64,000 nucleotides of DNA from Thermobaculum terrenum ATCC BAA-798 (GTDB lineage Bacteria > Chloroflexota > Chloroflexia > Thermobaculales > Thermobaculaceae). This document shows, piece by piece, positions 46,032 through 55,433 of the stretch. Position 1 is the stretch's first letter, and every line of letters begins with the position of its first letter. Below the pieces are notes generated by a model that worked only from the letters and a program-made list of their open reading frames with translations, was not told the DNA's origin and made no database searches. Location: contig NC_013525.1 of assembly GCF_000025005.1 (NCBI RefSeq), positions 1,065,501 to 1,129,500 of the forward strand, in the 5' to 3' direction. The position numbers were made by a program, and so were the translations under genes.

Positions 46032-47513
46032 ATGCGTTCTTTACTCAAGACTCTTAGGGGAGCCGGTCAATTTGCTCTTTCAAGTAGGTGTCTTCTTGTC
46101 TTAATACTAGCCTTTTCGTTTTTCTTAGCTTTACTGTTGCGTCTTACGGCCCTTATTAGGGTTTCCCTCTCGTCTTTTGAAATTCAATATGCTTTGGCAG
46201 CACTAAACCTGCTTAGAGAAGGGCAAGCAAGCAACATTTCGCTTGCTCCTGCTCAGGTCCAACTGCTGTCCCTATTGTTGTTTATCCTTGGGAAGTCGGA
46301 TTACTCAGTCAGAGCCTTGAATTTGCTGCTTAGCTTAGTGGCTATTGGCTCGTTGACGACCTATCTCTACTCCTACCGCAAGTATAACTTTCTTACTTTG
46401 TCTTTCATACTTTCACTATCCCTGTTTCCATCTTGGGTAGCTCTAAGTTCTTTCGCGCTGCCTGAGGGCTCAGCTGTTTTTCTTACGCTCTCGCTTTTAC
46501 CCTGGTTAATAAGCGCTAGGTCATTACTAGTTATGGTAGTTATGCTCTTTGTCGTTGGATTTATATTCGGCCTGGGTATTACTGGTATCTGTTTGAGTAT
46601 TTTCCTCTTGGCTTTGGCTCTCTATCATACAAGGCGGTCAGGTTGGACGCACTTTGCGATAGCTTGCTTAGTTGTTTCTTGGTTATTAGGAGTAATTTTT
46701 ACCCTAAGTTATGGATTTACAAGGCTTCCTGCCCTCAAATATGTCTTCGAGGGAGGGTATGTTTCTGATCCCTTGGACAGTCCGGTGAGGATACTTGTTT
46801 ATATGATAACCTCTGCGCCTTTCTTAGTTTTGATCCTGGCTACATGTTTGTTAGCTTATCTGCGCCTCAAGCGTTATAGAGACTTGCATATAGATCTCTA
46901 CATGTTTTTATCTCTATTGGCCATGCTGGTGCTAGGCGGCCTGCTAGTTCTACTGGTAGATTTCCCAATCTACATAATATTAATGCTATCTACGCTTGTT
47001 GGATGCTGGTTCTTTACATTGGCTCTAACTCGACTTCTGCAGGACAGGGATTTAATGGTGACTTTATTAGCAGTTTTCCTGTTTGTAGCTGCTATAACCT
47101 CTTTGACGCCTTGGTCGCATCGTGCTCTTACTCTAACGGGTGATGGCTATGCTGAGATGGGATTTACTACTCAGGTTGTATCATCGGCTTTTGATAGGGT
47201 CGTTAAAGTATCAAGAGAGATCTACCGACTAGATCGTACTGTTAGTGAACCTGAAGGCGGCAGAGCTATGACCGTCGGGGTATCACAAGAATTGGCCTAC
47301 GAAGCTAGATGGTACCTAAGTGATCTGAGAAGAGTCAATGTTGGAAAGGTGGTGCCATCAGATGAGGCTTATCTCACAACAAGCTCAAGTTTGCTCCCAA
47401 GAAAAGGTTATGTTGTAGAGACTATTAGGGGTAATAGTTCGGGAAACCAGTATCCACAAAGCCTCCTGATAGCCTGGAGGCAGGATATCTGGAGACAAAT
47501 CAGAAGTAGGTGA
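46032..47513 (+). CDS. Second GT-C-like polytopic membrane protein
   Basis: The start is set at ATG 46032 one base after the stop of the previous gene; the open frame continues upstream within that gene. The 493-residue product has about ten membrane helices. It resembles glycosyltransferase 39-like proteins in having an amphipathic region after helix 1 (S-S-F-E-I-Q-Y-A), but the D-E pair expected for catalysis is F-E. The C-terminal part (about 385-490) is soluble. It likely works with the TIGR03663-type neighbour. Confidence 0.7.
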   Translation: MRSLLKTLRGAGQFALSSRCLLVLILAFSFFLALLLRLTALIRVSLSSFEIQYALAALNLLREGQASNISLAPAQVQLLSLLLFILGKSDYSVRALNLLLSLVAIGSLTTYLYSYRKYNFLTLSFILSLSLFPSWVALSSFALPEGSAVFLTLSLLPWLISARSLLVMVVMLFVVGFIFGLGITGICLSIFLLALALYHTRRSGWTHFAIACLVVSWLLGVIFTLSYGFTRLPALKYVFEGGYVSDPLDSPVRILVYMITSAPFLVLILATCLLAYLRLKRYRDLHIDLYMFLSLLAMLVLGGLLVLLVDFPIYIILMLSTLVGCWFFTLALTRLLQDRDLMVTLLAVFLFVAAITSLTPWSHRALTLTGDGYAEMGFTTQVVSSAFDRVVKVSREIYRLDRTVSEPEGGRAMTVGVSQELAYEARWYLSDLRRVNVGKVVPSDEAYLTTSSSLLPRKGYVVETIRGNSSGNQYPQSLLIAWRQDIWRQIRSR

Positions 47514-47522
47514 TAAACACTA

Positions 47523-48566
47523 ATGTCAGAGTTATCTGTGATGAATAAGAATTATAGATACCTGTTTTCTTGGAAAAGCTGGTTTACATTTTTAGTAAGC
47601 CTCGTTTTTCTGGGGCTAGCATTTAGGAGTGTAGATGTAAGGCATGTACTGTCAATACTAAGCAATACCCGCTATCCAGAGATCTTGGCGGCGATAGCTG
47701 TGTACTTCTTAGGAGTACTAATCAGAGTTTTCAGGTGGGGACTGCTATTGTCTCCGTATAAGAGATGCTCGATCAAAAATCTGTTTTCTTCACTTACCGT
47801 AGGATATATGGGCAATGATGTGTTACCTGCTAGGGCAGGGGAATTCGTAAGGGTTTACCTACTATCTAAATTTGAGGGTGTTTCCAAGAGTCTCTCGCTT
47901 GGAACAATACTTATTGAGAGGTTTATGGATGCCATCGTGATGCTGGCAATTGCTTTCGGTACCAGCTTCTTGGTATCAATGTCAAGAGACGCTAGCCATG
48001 TGATGTTGACCGTAGCATTGCTACTCTTGGTAGCAATGCTATTTTTGATCTCTCTTGCATATATGCCTTACAGCACCATCATATTCATTAGCCGCCTGTT
48101 CCCTATTAGGGGTTTTGACAGGATCGGGGAGATCTGTACAAGGTTCATATCAGGTGTGAAAATTCTTCGCAGTCCCAGGATAGTAGTCGGAGGACTCATT
48201 TTATCATCACTCTCATGGATGATCGAGGGGATAACTTACTGGCTGGTGGCAAAATCCATTGACTTTGATATTAGTTTTTCTTACGTATTACTAACTCTAG
48301 CTGTTGCGAATCTTTTCACTCTCATACCTGCAGCTCCAGGTTATATTGGTACCTTCGAGGCAGGGGTGTTGTTGGCATTAAGCTCGGTCTCCTTTCTTTC
48401 TAAAGAAGCTATACTGGGATATGCTTTTCTCCTGCATGTGGTCTTGGTAGTTCCGGTGATTCTAGTTGGTACCTTATTGTGGTTTCTGCTTGGTGTTAGG
48501 TTGAGTGTTGTATCTAGCCTCGCTACACGTAAAGATGCTGTTGTAGATCTTTCAGGAGGAGAATAA
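47523..48566 (+). CDS. Integral membrane protein of the LPG-synthase/AglD (UPF0104) family
   Basis: A 347-residue protein with eight to nine membrane helices, matching the lysylphosphatidylglycerol synthase transmembrane region. Motifs: N-D-V-L-P-A-R-A-G-E (about 98-107), ERFMDAIVML and A-P-G-Y-I-G-T-F-E-A-G. There is no catalytic lysyl-transfer domain. In archaea AglD-type relatives act in lipid-linked sugar handling; in bacteria they are flippase-like. AGGTGA lies before the ATG; UppP follows two bases on. Confidence 0.85.
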   Translation: MSELSVMNKNYRYLFSWKSWFTFLVSLVFLGLAFRSVDVRHVLSILSNTRYPEILAAIAVYFLGVLIRVFRWGLLLSPYKRCSIKNLFSSLTVGYMGNDVLPARAGEFVRVYLLSKFEGVSKSLSLGTILIERFMDAIVMLAIAFGTSFLVSMSRDASHVMLTVALLLLVAMLFLISLAYMPYSTIIFISRLFPIRGFDRIGEICTRFISGVKILRSPRIVVGGLILSSLSWMIEGITYWLVAKSIDFDISFSYVLLTLAVANLFTLIPAAPGYIGTFEAGVLLALSSVSFLSKEAILGYAFLLHVVLVVPVILVGTLLWFLLGVRLSVVSSLATRKDAVVDLSGGE

Positions 48567-48568
48567 AT

Positions 48569-49408
48569 TTGGACAACCCTTTACATGCCCTGATACTAGG
48601 TATTGTACAAGGGCTTACTGAGTTCATTCCTGTAAGTAGCTCTGCTCACCTAATCTTGGTACCTTGGATGTTGGGTTGGGGAGGGCCAGGTTTGGCCTTC
48701 AATGTAGCATTACAAGTAGGAACGTTAGTAGCTGTATTTATATATTTCTGGAAGGATCTTTTCGGAATAGCACACGGTAGTATCAGGAGCGTCATCTCCG
48801 GTTTTAAAAGGGACATAGAATCGGTAAGAATGTTGCTTTTGCTTGCGATCGGTTCTGTCCCTGCAGCAGTTATTGGCTACATTTTCGAAAACCCTATAGA
48901 TAACTTTTTCCATTCTGGAACCAGAAGCACTACCAGCTTGTTAGCTATAGTAGCTGGTCTAGTCATTGTAGGATTGATCTTAATCTGGGCGGATTCGAGA
49001 GCCGACGGAAAGAAGCAGATTTGCCATGTGAGGATGAGTGACGCTTTTCTTATAGGTATTGCCCAGTCATTGGCCCTGATGCCTGGAGTATCTAGATCTG
49101 GCATTACTATTACAGCGGCTTTGCTACTGGGATTTGCCAGGTCGGATGCTGCCAGATTCTCCTTTCTGCTATCTGTACCGGTGATATTAGGGGCAGGCTT
49201 ACTCGAATTTGCAAAACTTTTGGGAGAAGGTATACCGGAAGGGGAAATAATTACCTTTCTTATAGGGATGGCATCCTCTGCGGTTGTCGGCTATCTTAGT
49301 ATTGCATTCTTGATCGACTACTTGAAAAAACACTCAATAAAGGTGTTTGCCTTCTATAGGATTGCGCTTGCTGCAGTTATATTGCTCCTTTTACTATTAG
49401 GAAGGTAA
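48569..49408 (+). CDS. uppP: Undecaprenyl-diphosphatase UppP (BacA)
   Basis: A 279-residue, eight-helix phosphatase that recycles undecaprenyl pyrophosphate to the monophosphate carrier. Family signatures: G-L-T-E-F-I-P-V-S-S-S-A-H-L (about 14-28) and P-G-V-S-R-S-G-x-T-I (about 172-181), with catalytic Glu and Arg. It starts at TTG eight bases after AGGAGGA. Being last in the cluster of lipid-linked-glycan proteins it also serves peptidoglycan and bacitracin tolerance. It pairs functionally with the WecA-like enzyme at 12376. Confidence 0.96.
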   Translation: MDNPLHALILGIVQGLTEFIPVSSSAHLILVPWMLGWGGPGLAFNVALQVGTLVAVFIYFWKDLFGIAHGSIRSVISGFKRDIESVRMLLLLAIGSVPAAVIGYIFENPIDNFFHSGTRSTTSLLAIVAGLVIVGLILIWADSRADGKKQICHVRMSDAFLIGIAQSLALMPGVSRSGITITAALLLGFARSDAARFSFLLSVPVILGAGLLEFAKLLGEGIPEGEIITFLIGMASSAVVGYLSIAFLIDYLKKHSIKVFAFYRIALAAVILLLLLLGR

Positions 49409-49439
49409 AAATATTTCCAGTAGGTTTATTAGCTAGGTA

Positions 49440-50120
49440 ATGCAAAGAGATATACCAGAGGTAGTTATAAAAAGATTGCCAATTTACTATCGCTCCTTAC
49501 AGCAGATGGCTCAGATGGGGAAAGATGTGGTTTCTTCTCAGGAGTTAGCCAAGTCTGCTGGTGTTACTGCTACTCAAGTTAGACGGGATCTTTCTTATTT
49601 TGGAGAATTCGGTAAGCAGGGGAAGGGATATAGCGTAGAACTGCTGTTATCCGAGCTCCGACGGATTTTGAACTTGGATAGGGATTGGGATGTGGTGTTA
49701 GTCGGTGCTGGTTCGCTCGGTAGGGCTGTTACTAGATATCCGAGGCTGGAGCAGCATGGCTTCCGTATCAGACATGTGTATGATCATAATCCCAATAGGA
49801 TAAATACTAGGTTAAATGGCTTGGTAGTTGAGGACGTGAGCTTAATGCCTGAACAGATCTCTCGAGAGGGTATACGCATTGCCATAATTGCAGTGCCTCC
49901 ATCATCCGCCCAGGAAGTAGCTGATGAGTTGGTGAGATCTGGGATAAAAGCTATTCTGAATTATGCACCGGCTACTATACAAGTGCCCGATGATGTTAGG
50001 GTTTATGATATAGATCCTGTAGCAGCGATGCAGAGTCTGACATACTACCTAGAACCCTATGAGTCGAGAAGGAAAAGAAAGCTATCGTCAGCTAGTGACA
50101 GGATCGATATAACTAGTTAG
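49440..50120 (+). CDS. rex: Redox-sensing transcriptional repressor Rex
   Basis: A 226-residue repressor that releases DNA when the NADH/NAD+ ratio rises. An N-terminal winged helix (LPIYYRSLQQM ... SQELAKSAGVTATQVRRDLSYFGEFGKQGKGY) is followed by a Rossmann domain (VVLVGAGSLGRA, about 81-92) with the D-x-x-P-x-x-I-G-like region (YDHNPNRI). It starts at ATG with a weak ribosome site. Its 3' end overlaps folC by 33 bases on the opposite strand. No Rex operator is recognised near it. Confidence 0.96.
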   Translation: MQRDIPEVVIKRLPIYYRSLQQMAQMGKDVVSSQELAKSAGVTATQVRRDLSYFGEFGKQGKGYSVELLLSELRRILNLDRDWDVVLVGAGSLGRAVTRYPRLEQHGFRIRHVYDHNPNRINTRLNGLVVEDVSLMPEQISREGIRIAIIAVPPSSAQEVADELVRSGIKAILNYAPATIQVPDDVRVYDIDPVAAMQSLTYYLEPYESRRKRKLSSASDRIDITS

Positions 50121-51443
50121 ACCTAGCGCTAGCCTTGCGTCTGCTACAACAAAGAGACTACCACCTACAATTACCGCATCAACATCGTCCAAGCTTTTTG
50201 CTAAGTCTAGGGCTTCCTCCACGGTAGGTCTAACTTGATGCTTTATACCTAAATTGGAAGCAATTTGACTTAGTGTCTCCGGAGGTACAGCTCTTGGGTG
50301 GATAGATTTACATATTATCAGCTCCTCTTCTCTCAGCTGTTCTAACATACCATGAAAGTCGTGCCCAAACCCAGCCCCGAAGACATATATGCGTCTCTTA
50401 TTTGACAACAATTCTTTGACTGTGTTCTTCAGCTTTCCTACCGATTCTGGGTTGTGAGCACCATCCAAGATTATCAGTGGTGTTCCGGGCACAACCTCGA
50501 ACCTTCCAGGCCACTTCACGTTGCGCAAGCCTTCCATTAGGGTCGTGAGATTAATAGCTGGCGCGGCATCTTGTGACAGGAGCCATGCAGTGGTGATAGC
50601 TGTGAGCGCGTTATCTGTTTGGTATCTACCTATAAGGGGTATTGTGAAGCTTTGGCTATCTAGGGGCTGGTTATGTAGACACAGCTTCGTGTGCAAGGTG
50701 AAACTTTGGCTAGATAAGTCCTCAGTTTGTGTATTTCTAGCCTCCATTAATTCGTCTACTATAAGGGCCTGAGAGTGGTTATCAAGAGCCCTTTGCTTTA
50801 GGACTTCCATGGCTTCCTGGTACTGCGGAGCTATAACTACAGGAACTTGTGGTTTTATTATGCCGGCCTTTTCGGCTGCAATTTTGGCTAGTGTGTCTCC
50901 CAATACTTCAGTATGGTCAAGGCTTATAGCCGTTATAACCGAAACTTTAGGGATGATTACGTTGGTGGAATCTAACCTTCCACCAAGTCCTACCTCTATT
51001 ACACCCCAGTCTATATCTTCCTCTTCAAAAAGTTTAAATGCTAGTGCTGTGGTGATCTCATAGGTGGTTACTTTTCTATCTTTTGCGAGCTCGTCAGCTG
51101 CAGGTTTTATTTCGTTAAGTACATTTACAAATGTGTCTTCATTGACGGGCTGAGCATTGATTTGATAACGCTCCCTGTGAGTATGTAGATGGGGAGATGT
51201 ATATGTACCTACCTTATATCCTGATGATATAAGTACCGAAGAGATCATGGCGGAAGTTGACCCCTTGCCTTTGGTGCCTGCTATGTGTACTAGTTTTAGC
51301 TTTTCATGAGGATTTCCTACGGACTCAAGCAGGAGCCTAACGTTTTCTAAGTGCATTCCCTCAGGAGATCTAGGCTTGTTCCTCTCATAATCAGCAAAGC
51401 TATAAATATAACGGAGTGCATCTGCATATGAATTGATAGTCAT
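50088..51443 (-). CDS. folC: Folylpolyglutamate synthase / dihydrofolate synthase
   Basis: A 451-residue Mur-ligase-family enzyme that adds glutamate to folates, and possibly links dihydropteroate and glutamate. Motifs: A-G-T-K-G-K-G-S-T (P loop, about 56-64), G-G-R-L-D-S-T-N, S-L-D-H, and L-D-G-A-H-N in the C-terminal domain. Length is typical. It is followed upstream by a glycosyltransferase gene on the same strand, seven bases away. Confidence 0.95.
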   Translation of the reverse strand: MTINSYADALRYIYSFADYERNKPRSPEGMHLENVRLLLESVGNPHEKLKLVHIAGTKGKGSTSAMISSVLISSGYKVGTYTSPHLHTHRERYQINAQPVNEDTFVNVLNEIKPAADELAKDRKVTTYEITTALAFKLFEEEDIDWGVIEVGLGGRLDSTNVIIPKVSVITAISLDHTEVLGDTLAKIAAEKAGIIKPQVPVVIAPQYQEAMEVLKQRALDNHSQALIVDELMEARNTQTEDLSSQSFTLHTKLCLHNQPLDSQSFTIPLIGRYQTDNALTAITTAWLLSQDAAPAINLTTLMEGLRNVKWPGRFEVVPGTPLIILDGAHNPESVGKLKNTVKELLSNKRRIYVFGAGFGHDFHGMLEQLREEELIICKSIHPRAVPPETLSQIASNLGIKHQVRPTVEEALDLAKSLDDVDAVIVGGSLFVVADARLALGLTSYIDPVTS

Positions 51444-51449
51444 AAACTG

Positions 51450-52469
51450 CTACCCTAACAACCTCTGATAAACTTCGATATAGCCAGATACCATCTGATC
51501 CGCAGAGAACCTTTGGTTGACCCATTCCCTGCACTTTTTTCTATCGATAAATTTAACCTTATCTATGGCCTCTATGGCTTCGTTTAAGGTGTTGACTACG
51601 AATCCTGTCTCTCCGTGCTTGACGACTTCAGGAACTGAGCCCCGGTTGTTACCTATTACTGGACAACCAGTTGCCATAGCTTCAGCCATGGTTAGTCCGA
51701 ATGCCTCCTCGTATTCCACTAGGTGAAGTAAAGCGTAGGCTTTGTTCATGAGGCGGTTTCGGTTAACAGGGTCGACAGGTCCTATGTATATTATATTTCT
51801 GCCGTCTACGTAACGGCTGATCTCTTTTTCGTAATACTCCTCATTAGCTTTAGGTATTATGCCGGCTATAATTAATCTTCTTCCAGTAGCAAGCGAAACC
51901 TTTATAGCATTGTGAATTCCTTTATCAGGAGATAGTCTTCCAACAAATAACAGGTAATCCTCAGGAGTAGTTGGCTCTGGTGCTGAGGCTATGTCTATGC
52001 CGTTGTACACAGTTGATATATAGTTTAATTCGGGGCAGATCCTTCTTTCAGCGTTGGATATTGAAACATACGGATGATCTTTATATCTAGTATAGATAAT
52101 CCTGCTGTCAGATTCAGCTGCTGATCCATGAAGCGTAGTCAACACAGGGATAGGAGAAAGCTTGGACAAGACTGTGCCATATACCCCTATATTGTTGTGG
52201 AGGATATCGAAGTTTTTAGCCTTTTCGTAAGCATTCACTATATGGAGAGTCTCATAAACCCTCGGAGGTAATGAACTGTCTTCTTCTAAAGGTCTTGGGA
52301 CGATGCTCTCGAGTTTGGCGCTCGTTACCGAGTCAGCTGTGGCAAAGAGGGTTACATCATAACCTCGCTTAACTAGTCCCTCAACTAAGAGATAGGTCAC
52401 GTTCTCCCAACCTCCATACTTTCTGGGAGGAATTCTCCAGGCAACAGGTCCTAGTATCCCTATGCGCAC
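51450..52469 (-). CDS. Family 4 glycosyltransferase
   Basis: A 339-residue GT-B enzyme. The N-terminal half starts with R-I-G-I-L-G-P-V-A-W and P-P-R-K-Y-G-G-W-E; the C-terminal half has F-V-G-R-L-S-P-D-K-G (about 170-180), then E-E-A-F-G-L-T-M-A-E-A-M-A-T-G-x-P-V (E-x7-E motif, about 260-277). It transfers a sugar from a nucleotide donor with retention. It starts at GTG with GGAGGTGA ahead. Acceptor unknown; proximity to folC may be accidental. Confidence 0.9.
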   Translation of the reverse strand: MRIGILGPVAWRIPPRKYGGWENVTYLLVEGLVKRGYDVTLFATADSVTSAKLESIVPRPLEEDSSLPPRVYETLHIVNAYEKAKNFDILHNNIGVYGTVLSKLSPIPVLTTLHGSAAESDSRIIYTRYKDHPYVSISNAERRICPELNYISTVYNGIDIASAPEPTTPEDYLLFVGRLSPDKGIHNAIKVSLATGRRLIIAGIIPKANEEYYEKEISRYVDGRNIIYIGPVDPVNRNRLMNKAYALLHLVEYEEAFGLTMAEAMATGCPVIGNNRGSVPEVVKHGETGFVVNTLNEAIEAIDKVKFIDRKKCREWVNQRFSADQMVSGYIEVYQRLLG

Positions 52470-52585
52470 GTTTGCTAGTCACCTCCGTGAAGAAGATGAT
52501 AACAAACTTTAACACTATCTAGTTAGGCATTGTCCTCGTTGCTAAGGTGTTATTGTACGCCTTGCCAAGTCTGAGGAGGCCTAAC

Positions 52586-54601
52586 ATGAGTAAGATACAA
52601 GTGAATACAGCTCAGATAGGGATTATAAGTGGAATAAGGCAAGATCAAACAGATTTTGCCTTGGAGGGTGGCAGGGATAGACCGAGTAGAATCTTGCGTT
52701 CGAGGGGTAAGCTTTGGATATTGACTCAGCCTGCTTGCCCTAGTGTTGGTGCAACTACGGCCGCCAAACTTGTAATGGAGACGGTCGAAGAGTCCTACTA
52801 CACAAGTAACTCACCTACTATTACTGGTGCGCTCGAGGAAGCGATAAACCAGGCTAATAGGCTCATGTATGAGTACAACTCAGGAGCACCTATACATAAG
52901 CAAGCTTACCTCGGAATAAGCTGTATTGTGCTACATGACCAAGAGGTCTACATTGCGCAAGTTCAGCCAGCTGCTATTCTCGTTATACATGGTGGCGAAG
53001 TAAGCTTCTTTCCCCCTGATGGTCCTCTTCCGGAAGAAGAACTTACGCCTTTGGGACTTGAGCAGCGTGCTGAGGTTGAACTTCACAGAAGTGGTTTCAT
53101 GCAAGGCGATACTGTGGTGGCACTTTCTACAGATCTGGCCTCCGCTTTGTATGAATCTGCTAAGGAAGAATTTTTATATGACGACTATGAAGTTATTATT
53201 GACAAATTGTTTGCGCTTTCTATCGAGAGATCTATATTGGATGGTCATGCCTTAGTAATCGAATTCCCAGATTCACCCAACAAAAGGCCCATATCATCTA
53301 ATATTCCATCTTGGCAAAGTATATCTACTTGGGTGCAGAACAAACTAAAGATAGATGGTCATTTAGTTCACAAGGGTTCTAAAGATAAACATACTCCGAA
53401 TACGGATGACCAGGGTTGGCCTATACCATTGGTGCGTATCAAGAGTTCTAATGGCTTTTGGACTAGTGCTGGAAGGATTCTAAAACACAGATTTCAGAGT
53501 CGAGCCCTAATTGCAAGAACAGCTTCTATCATTGGGATAGTACTAATATTTGCGCTAGCTATGGCGCTTGGTGCCCGAGCATTTGAGGGATTCCAGAGGG
53601 TTAACAAGGTTGAGAACCTATTGTCTAGGGCTCAGAAGGAAATTTCTGCCGCCCATAATACGTCGCTACAGGAAGCTGTACGACACCTTCAAAACGCTCA
53701 AAGCTTGGTAGCAGATGCTGAGAAGATAGATCCTTCCAGTACAAAGATAGCTGTTGTTCGCGCTGCTATACAGTCAAACTGGGAAAAGGTTCGTAAGATA
53801 GAGCATCTCAAGAATCTGAAATTATTGGGAACTGTGCCGGGACTAAGAACCTCTGCAGATGCCAAGATTATATTGCTTGACAATAAAGTTGTGGTCCTGA
53901 ATAAAGATAGTGGTCGTGTCTATATCAAAAATATAACCGGAGGTGGGCCAGGGTTTATCTCTCCTTCGAGATCAGTAAGATTTATTGGGATCTCTTGGCG
54001 AGAAGGGGGGCTTCTTATTCTAGATAGAGCAGGTAGACTGTTTGATTATGATTTCACTTCAGGAAGATGGACTCAAACGCGTTTGGGAGGAAATTGGGAT
54101 TGGGATAAGGTTACCGGCTTTGATACCTATGGGACTAGGGCGTATGTGTCCCTTAAGGGATTCAACGGGATTCTAGAATATGATATCCGTAATCCTGGTG
54201 CCGCCTCTATAATCAGGGGCAATAGGAAGGGTATTACATTCAGCTCATCCAGTCTTGGCGCCGATGGCAATGTGTGGGCTTTGAGTCCGAGGGATGGTAG
54301 CCTTATACAGATAACTGACGGTAAGATCAACAAGAAGCTCTGGATAGAAGCCAGCCCCCCTGTGACAGCACCTTTTGGTATCGTCGCCTTGGATACCAAT
54401 CAGCATTTGTACTTTCTAGATGAGGGGCGAGATAGAATCTTGGAAATGTCTGCTGATGGCCAGCTGGTTGCTCAATTGATTCCGGATCTACCTGGTAGAG
54501 TAACTGGTAATATATCTGCAGTCTTTGTTGATGAAGCTAATGCAAAGTTGATTCTGCTTGCTGGCAATAAGCTATACTATGGCAAGCTGCCATCTAGTTA
54601 G
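52586..54601 (+). CDS. PP2C-like (probably inactive) domain, membrane helix and beta-propeller protein
   Basis: The start is set at ATG 52586 after GAGGAGG; the frame continues upstream. The 671-residue product has an N-terminal domain (about 1-235) with PP2C/SpoIIE-like strand order (GATTAAKLVMETVEESY; QAYLGISCIVLHDQEVYIAQVQP; GDTVVALSTDLASAL), but the Asp residues that bind metal in PP2C (D-G, G-D-S-R, D-G, D-N) are not evident. One membrane helix (about 311-333) follows, then a helical/coiled-coil stretch (335-400) and a beta-propeller-like region (about 430-671). The layout resembles a regulatory sensor: external propeller, internal pseudophosphatase. Function unknown; a link to the Ser/Thr kinase at 7241 is possible. 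Confidence 0.75.
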   Translation: MSKIQVNTAQIGIISGIRQDQTDFALEGGRDRPSRILRSRGKLWILTQPACPSVGATTAAKLVMETVEESYYTSNSPTITGALEEAINQANRLMYEYNSGAPIHKQAYLGISCIVLHDQEVYIAQVQPAAILVIHGGEVSFFPPDGPLPEEELTPLGLEQRAEVELHRSGFMQGDTVVALSTDLASALYESAKEEFLYDDYEVIIDKLFALSIERSILDGHALVIEFPDSPNKRPISSNIPSWQSISTWVQNKLKIDGHLVHKGSKDKHTPNTDDQGWPIPLVRIKSSNGFWTSAGRILKHRFQSRALIARTASIIGIVLIFALAMALGARAFEGFQRVNKVENLLSRAQKEISAAHNTSLQEAVRHLQNAQSLVADAEKIDPSSTKIAVVRAAIQSNWEKVRKIEHLKNLKLLGTVPGLRTSADAKIILLDNKVVVLNKDSGRVYIKNITGGGPGFISPSRSVRFIGISWREGGLLILDRAGRLFDYDFTSGRWTQTRLGGNWDWDKVTGFDTYGTRAYVSLKGFNGILEYDIRNPGAASIIRGNRKGITFSSSSLGADGNVWALSPRDGSLIQITDGKINKKLWIEASPPVTAPFGIVALDTNQHLYFLDEGRDRILEMSADGQLVAQLIPDLPGRVTGNISAVFVDEANAKLILLAGNKLYYGKLPSS

Positions 54602-54632
54602 AGCCCTAAAATTGCAGAGCATTGGGGGTTAA

Positions 54633-55433
54633 ATGGCTAAAAACTTGAGATTCCTAATAGACCTGGATGGAGTAATTTACAGAGGTAATACCTTGCTTCC
54701 AGGCTCAAAGGAATTCTTAGAGAAGATTAGCTCTGCAGGTTACCCTTATGCCTTGGTTACCAATAACTCTACAAGAACTCCTAAACAGGTAGCTGAGAAA
54801 CTGCATGGGTTAGGTATAAGGGTAGACGAGAATAGGATAGTTACCTCTGCAATTGCTACTGCTAAATGGCTTTGCAAGCAAGCTCCTTCTGGTGCGCGAG
54901 TAATGGTTGTGGGGGCAGCGGGGCTCTTTGAAGCCATCTTTACCCCTGAAAACCGTTTTGTGCCAGATTGGGATAACCCTGAATGGGTAGTGGCCGGCAC
55001 AGATTTTGACATAACGTACAACAAGTTGAAGATGGCCTGTTTAGCGATTCAGAAGGGCGCAAATTTTGTGGCTACGAATTTGGATACTACTTACCCATCA
55101 GAAGAAGGCCTTATTCCTGGTGCCGGGGCACTGCTGGGCGTAATAACAGCTGTGACGGGTAAGAAACCAATAGTCATCGGAAAACCAGAACCTAACCTTT
55201 ACAGGATAGCTTTGGACTTTCTTCCTCCCGATGGGGAGGTGATCGTCATAGGTGACCGTCTTGACACGGACATAGAGGCAGGTAAAAGGCTGGGATTCAC
55301 TACTGTCTTAGTGCTCACGGGCGTGTCGACACAAAAAGACATAATAGCATCCCAGTGTAAACCTGACTATGTCTTCAATAATCTATATGATCTGTTGCAA
55401 TCTCTGTTAGAGGGAAGATTCCCTGCTAACTAG
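54633..55433 (+). CDS. HAD-IIA phosphatase (NagD-like)
   Basis: A 266-residue HAD-superfamily hydrolase with a C2B cap. Motif I is L-I-D-L-D-G-V-I-Y-R-G (about 7-17), motif II T-N-N-S-T-R-T, motif III K-x-Y-N-L/G-K-P-E (G-K-P-E-P-N), motif IV I-G-D-R-L-D-T-D. Members dephosphorylate nucleotides, 4-nitrophenyl phosphate or sugar phosphates; the substrate here is unknown. Its stop shares CTAG with the convergent EF-G-like gene. Confidence 0.93.
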   Translation: MAKNLRFLIDLDGVIYRGNTLLPGSKEFLEKISSAGYPYALVTNNSTRTPKQVAEKLHGLGIRVDENRIVTSAIATAKWLCKQAPSGARVMVVGAAGLFEAIFTPENRFVPDWDNPEWVVAGTDFDITYNKLKMACLAIQKGANFVATNLDTTYPSEEGLIPGAGALLGVITAVTGKKPIVIGKPEPNLYRIALDFLPPDGEVIVIGDRLDTDIEAGKRLGFTTVLVLTGVSTQKDIIASQCKPDYVFNNLYDLLQSLLEGRFPAN

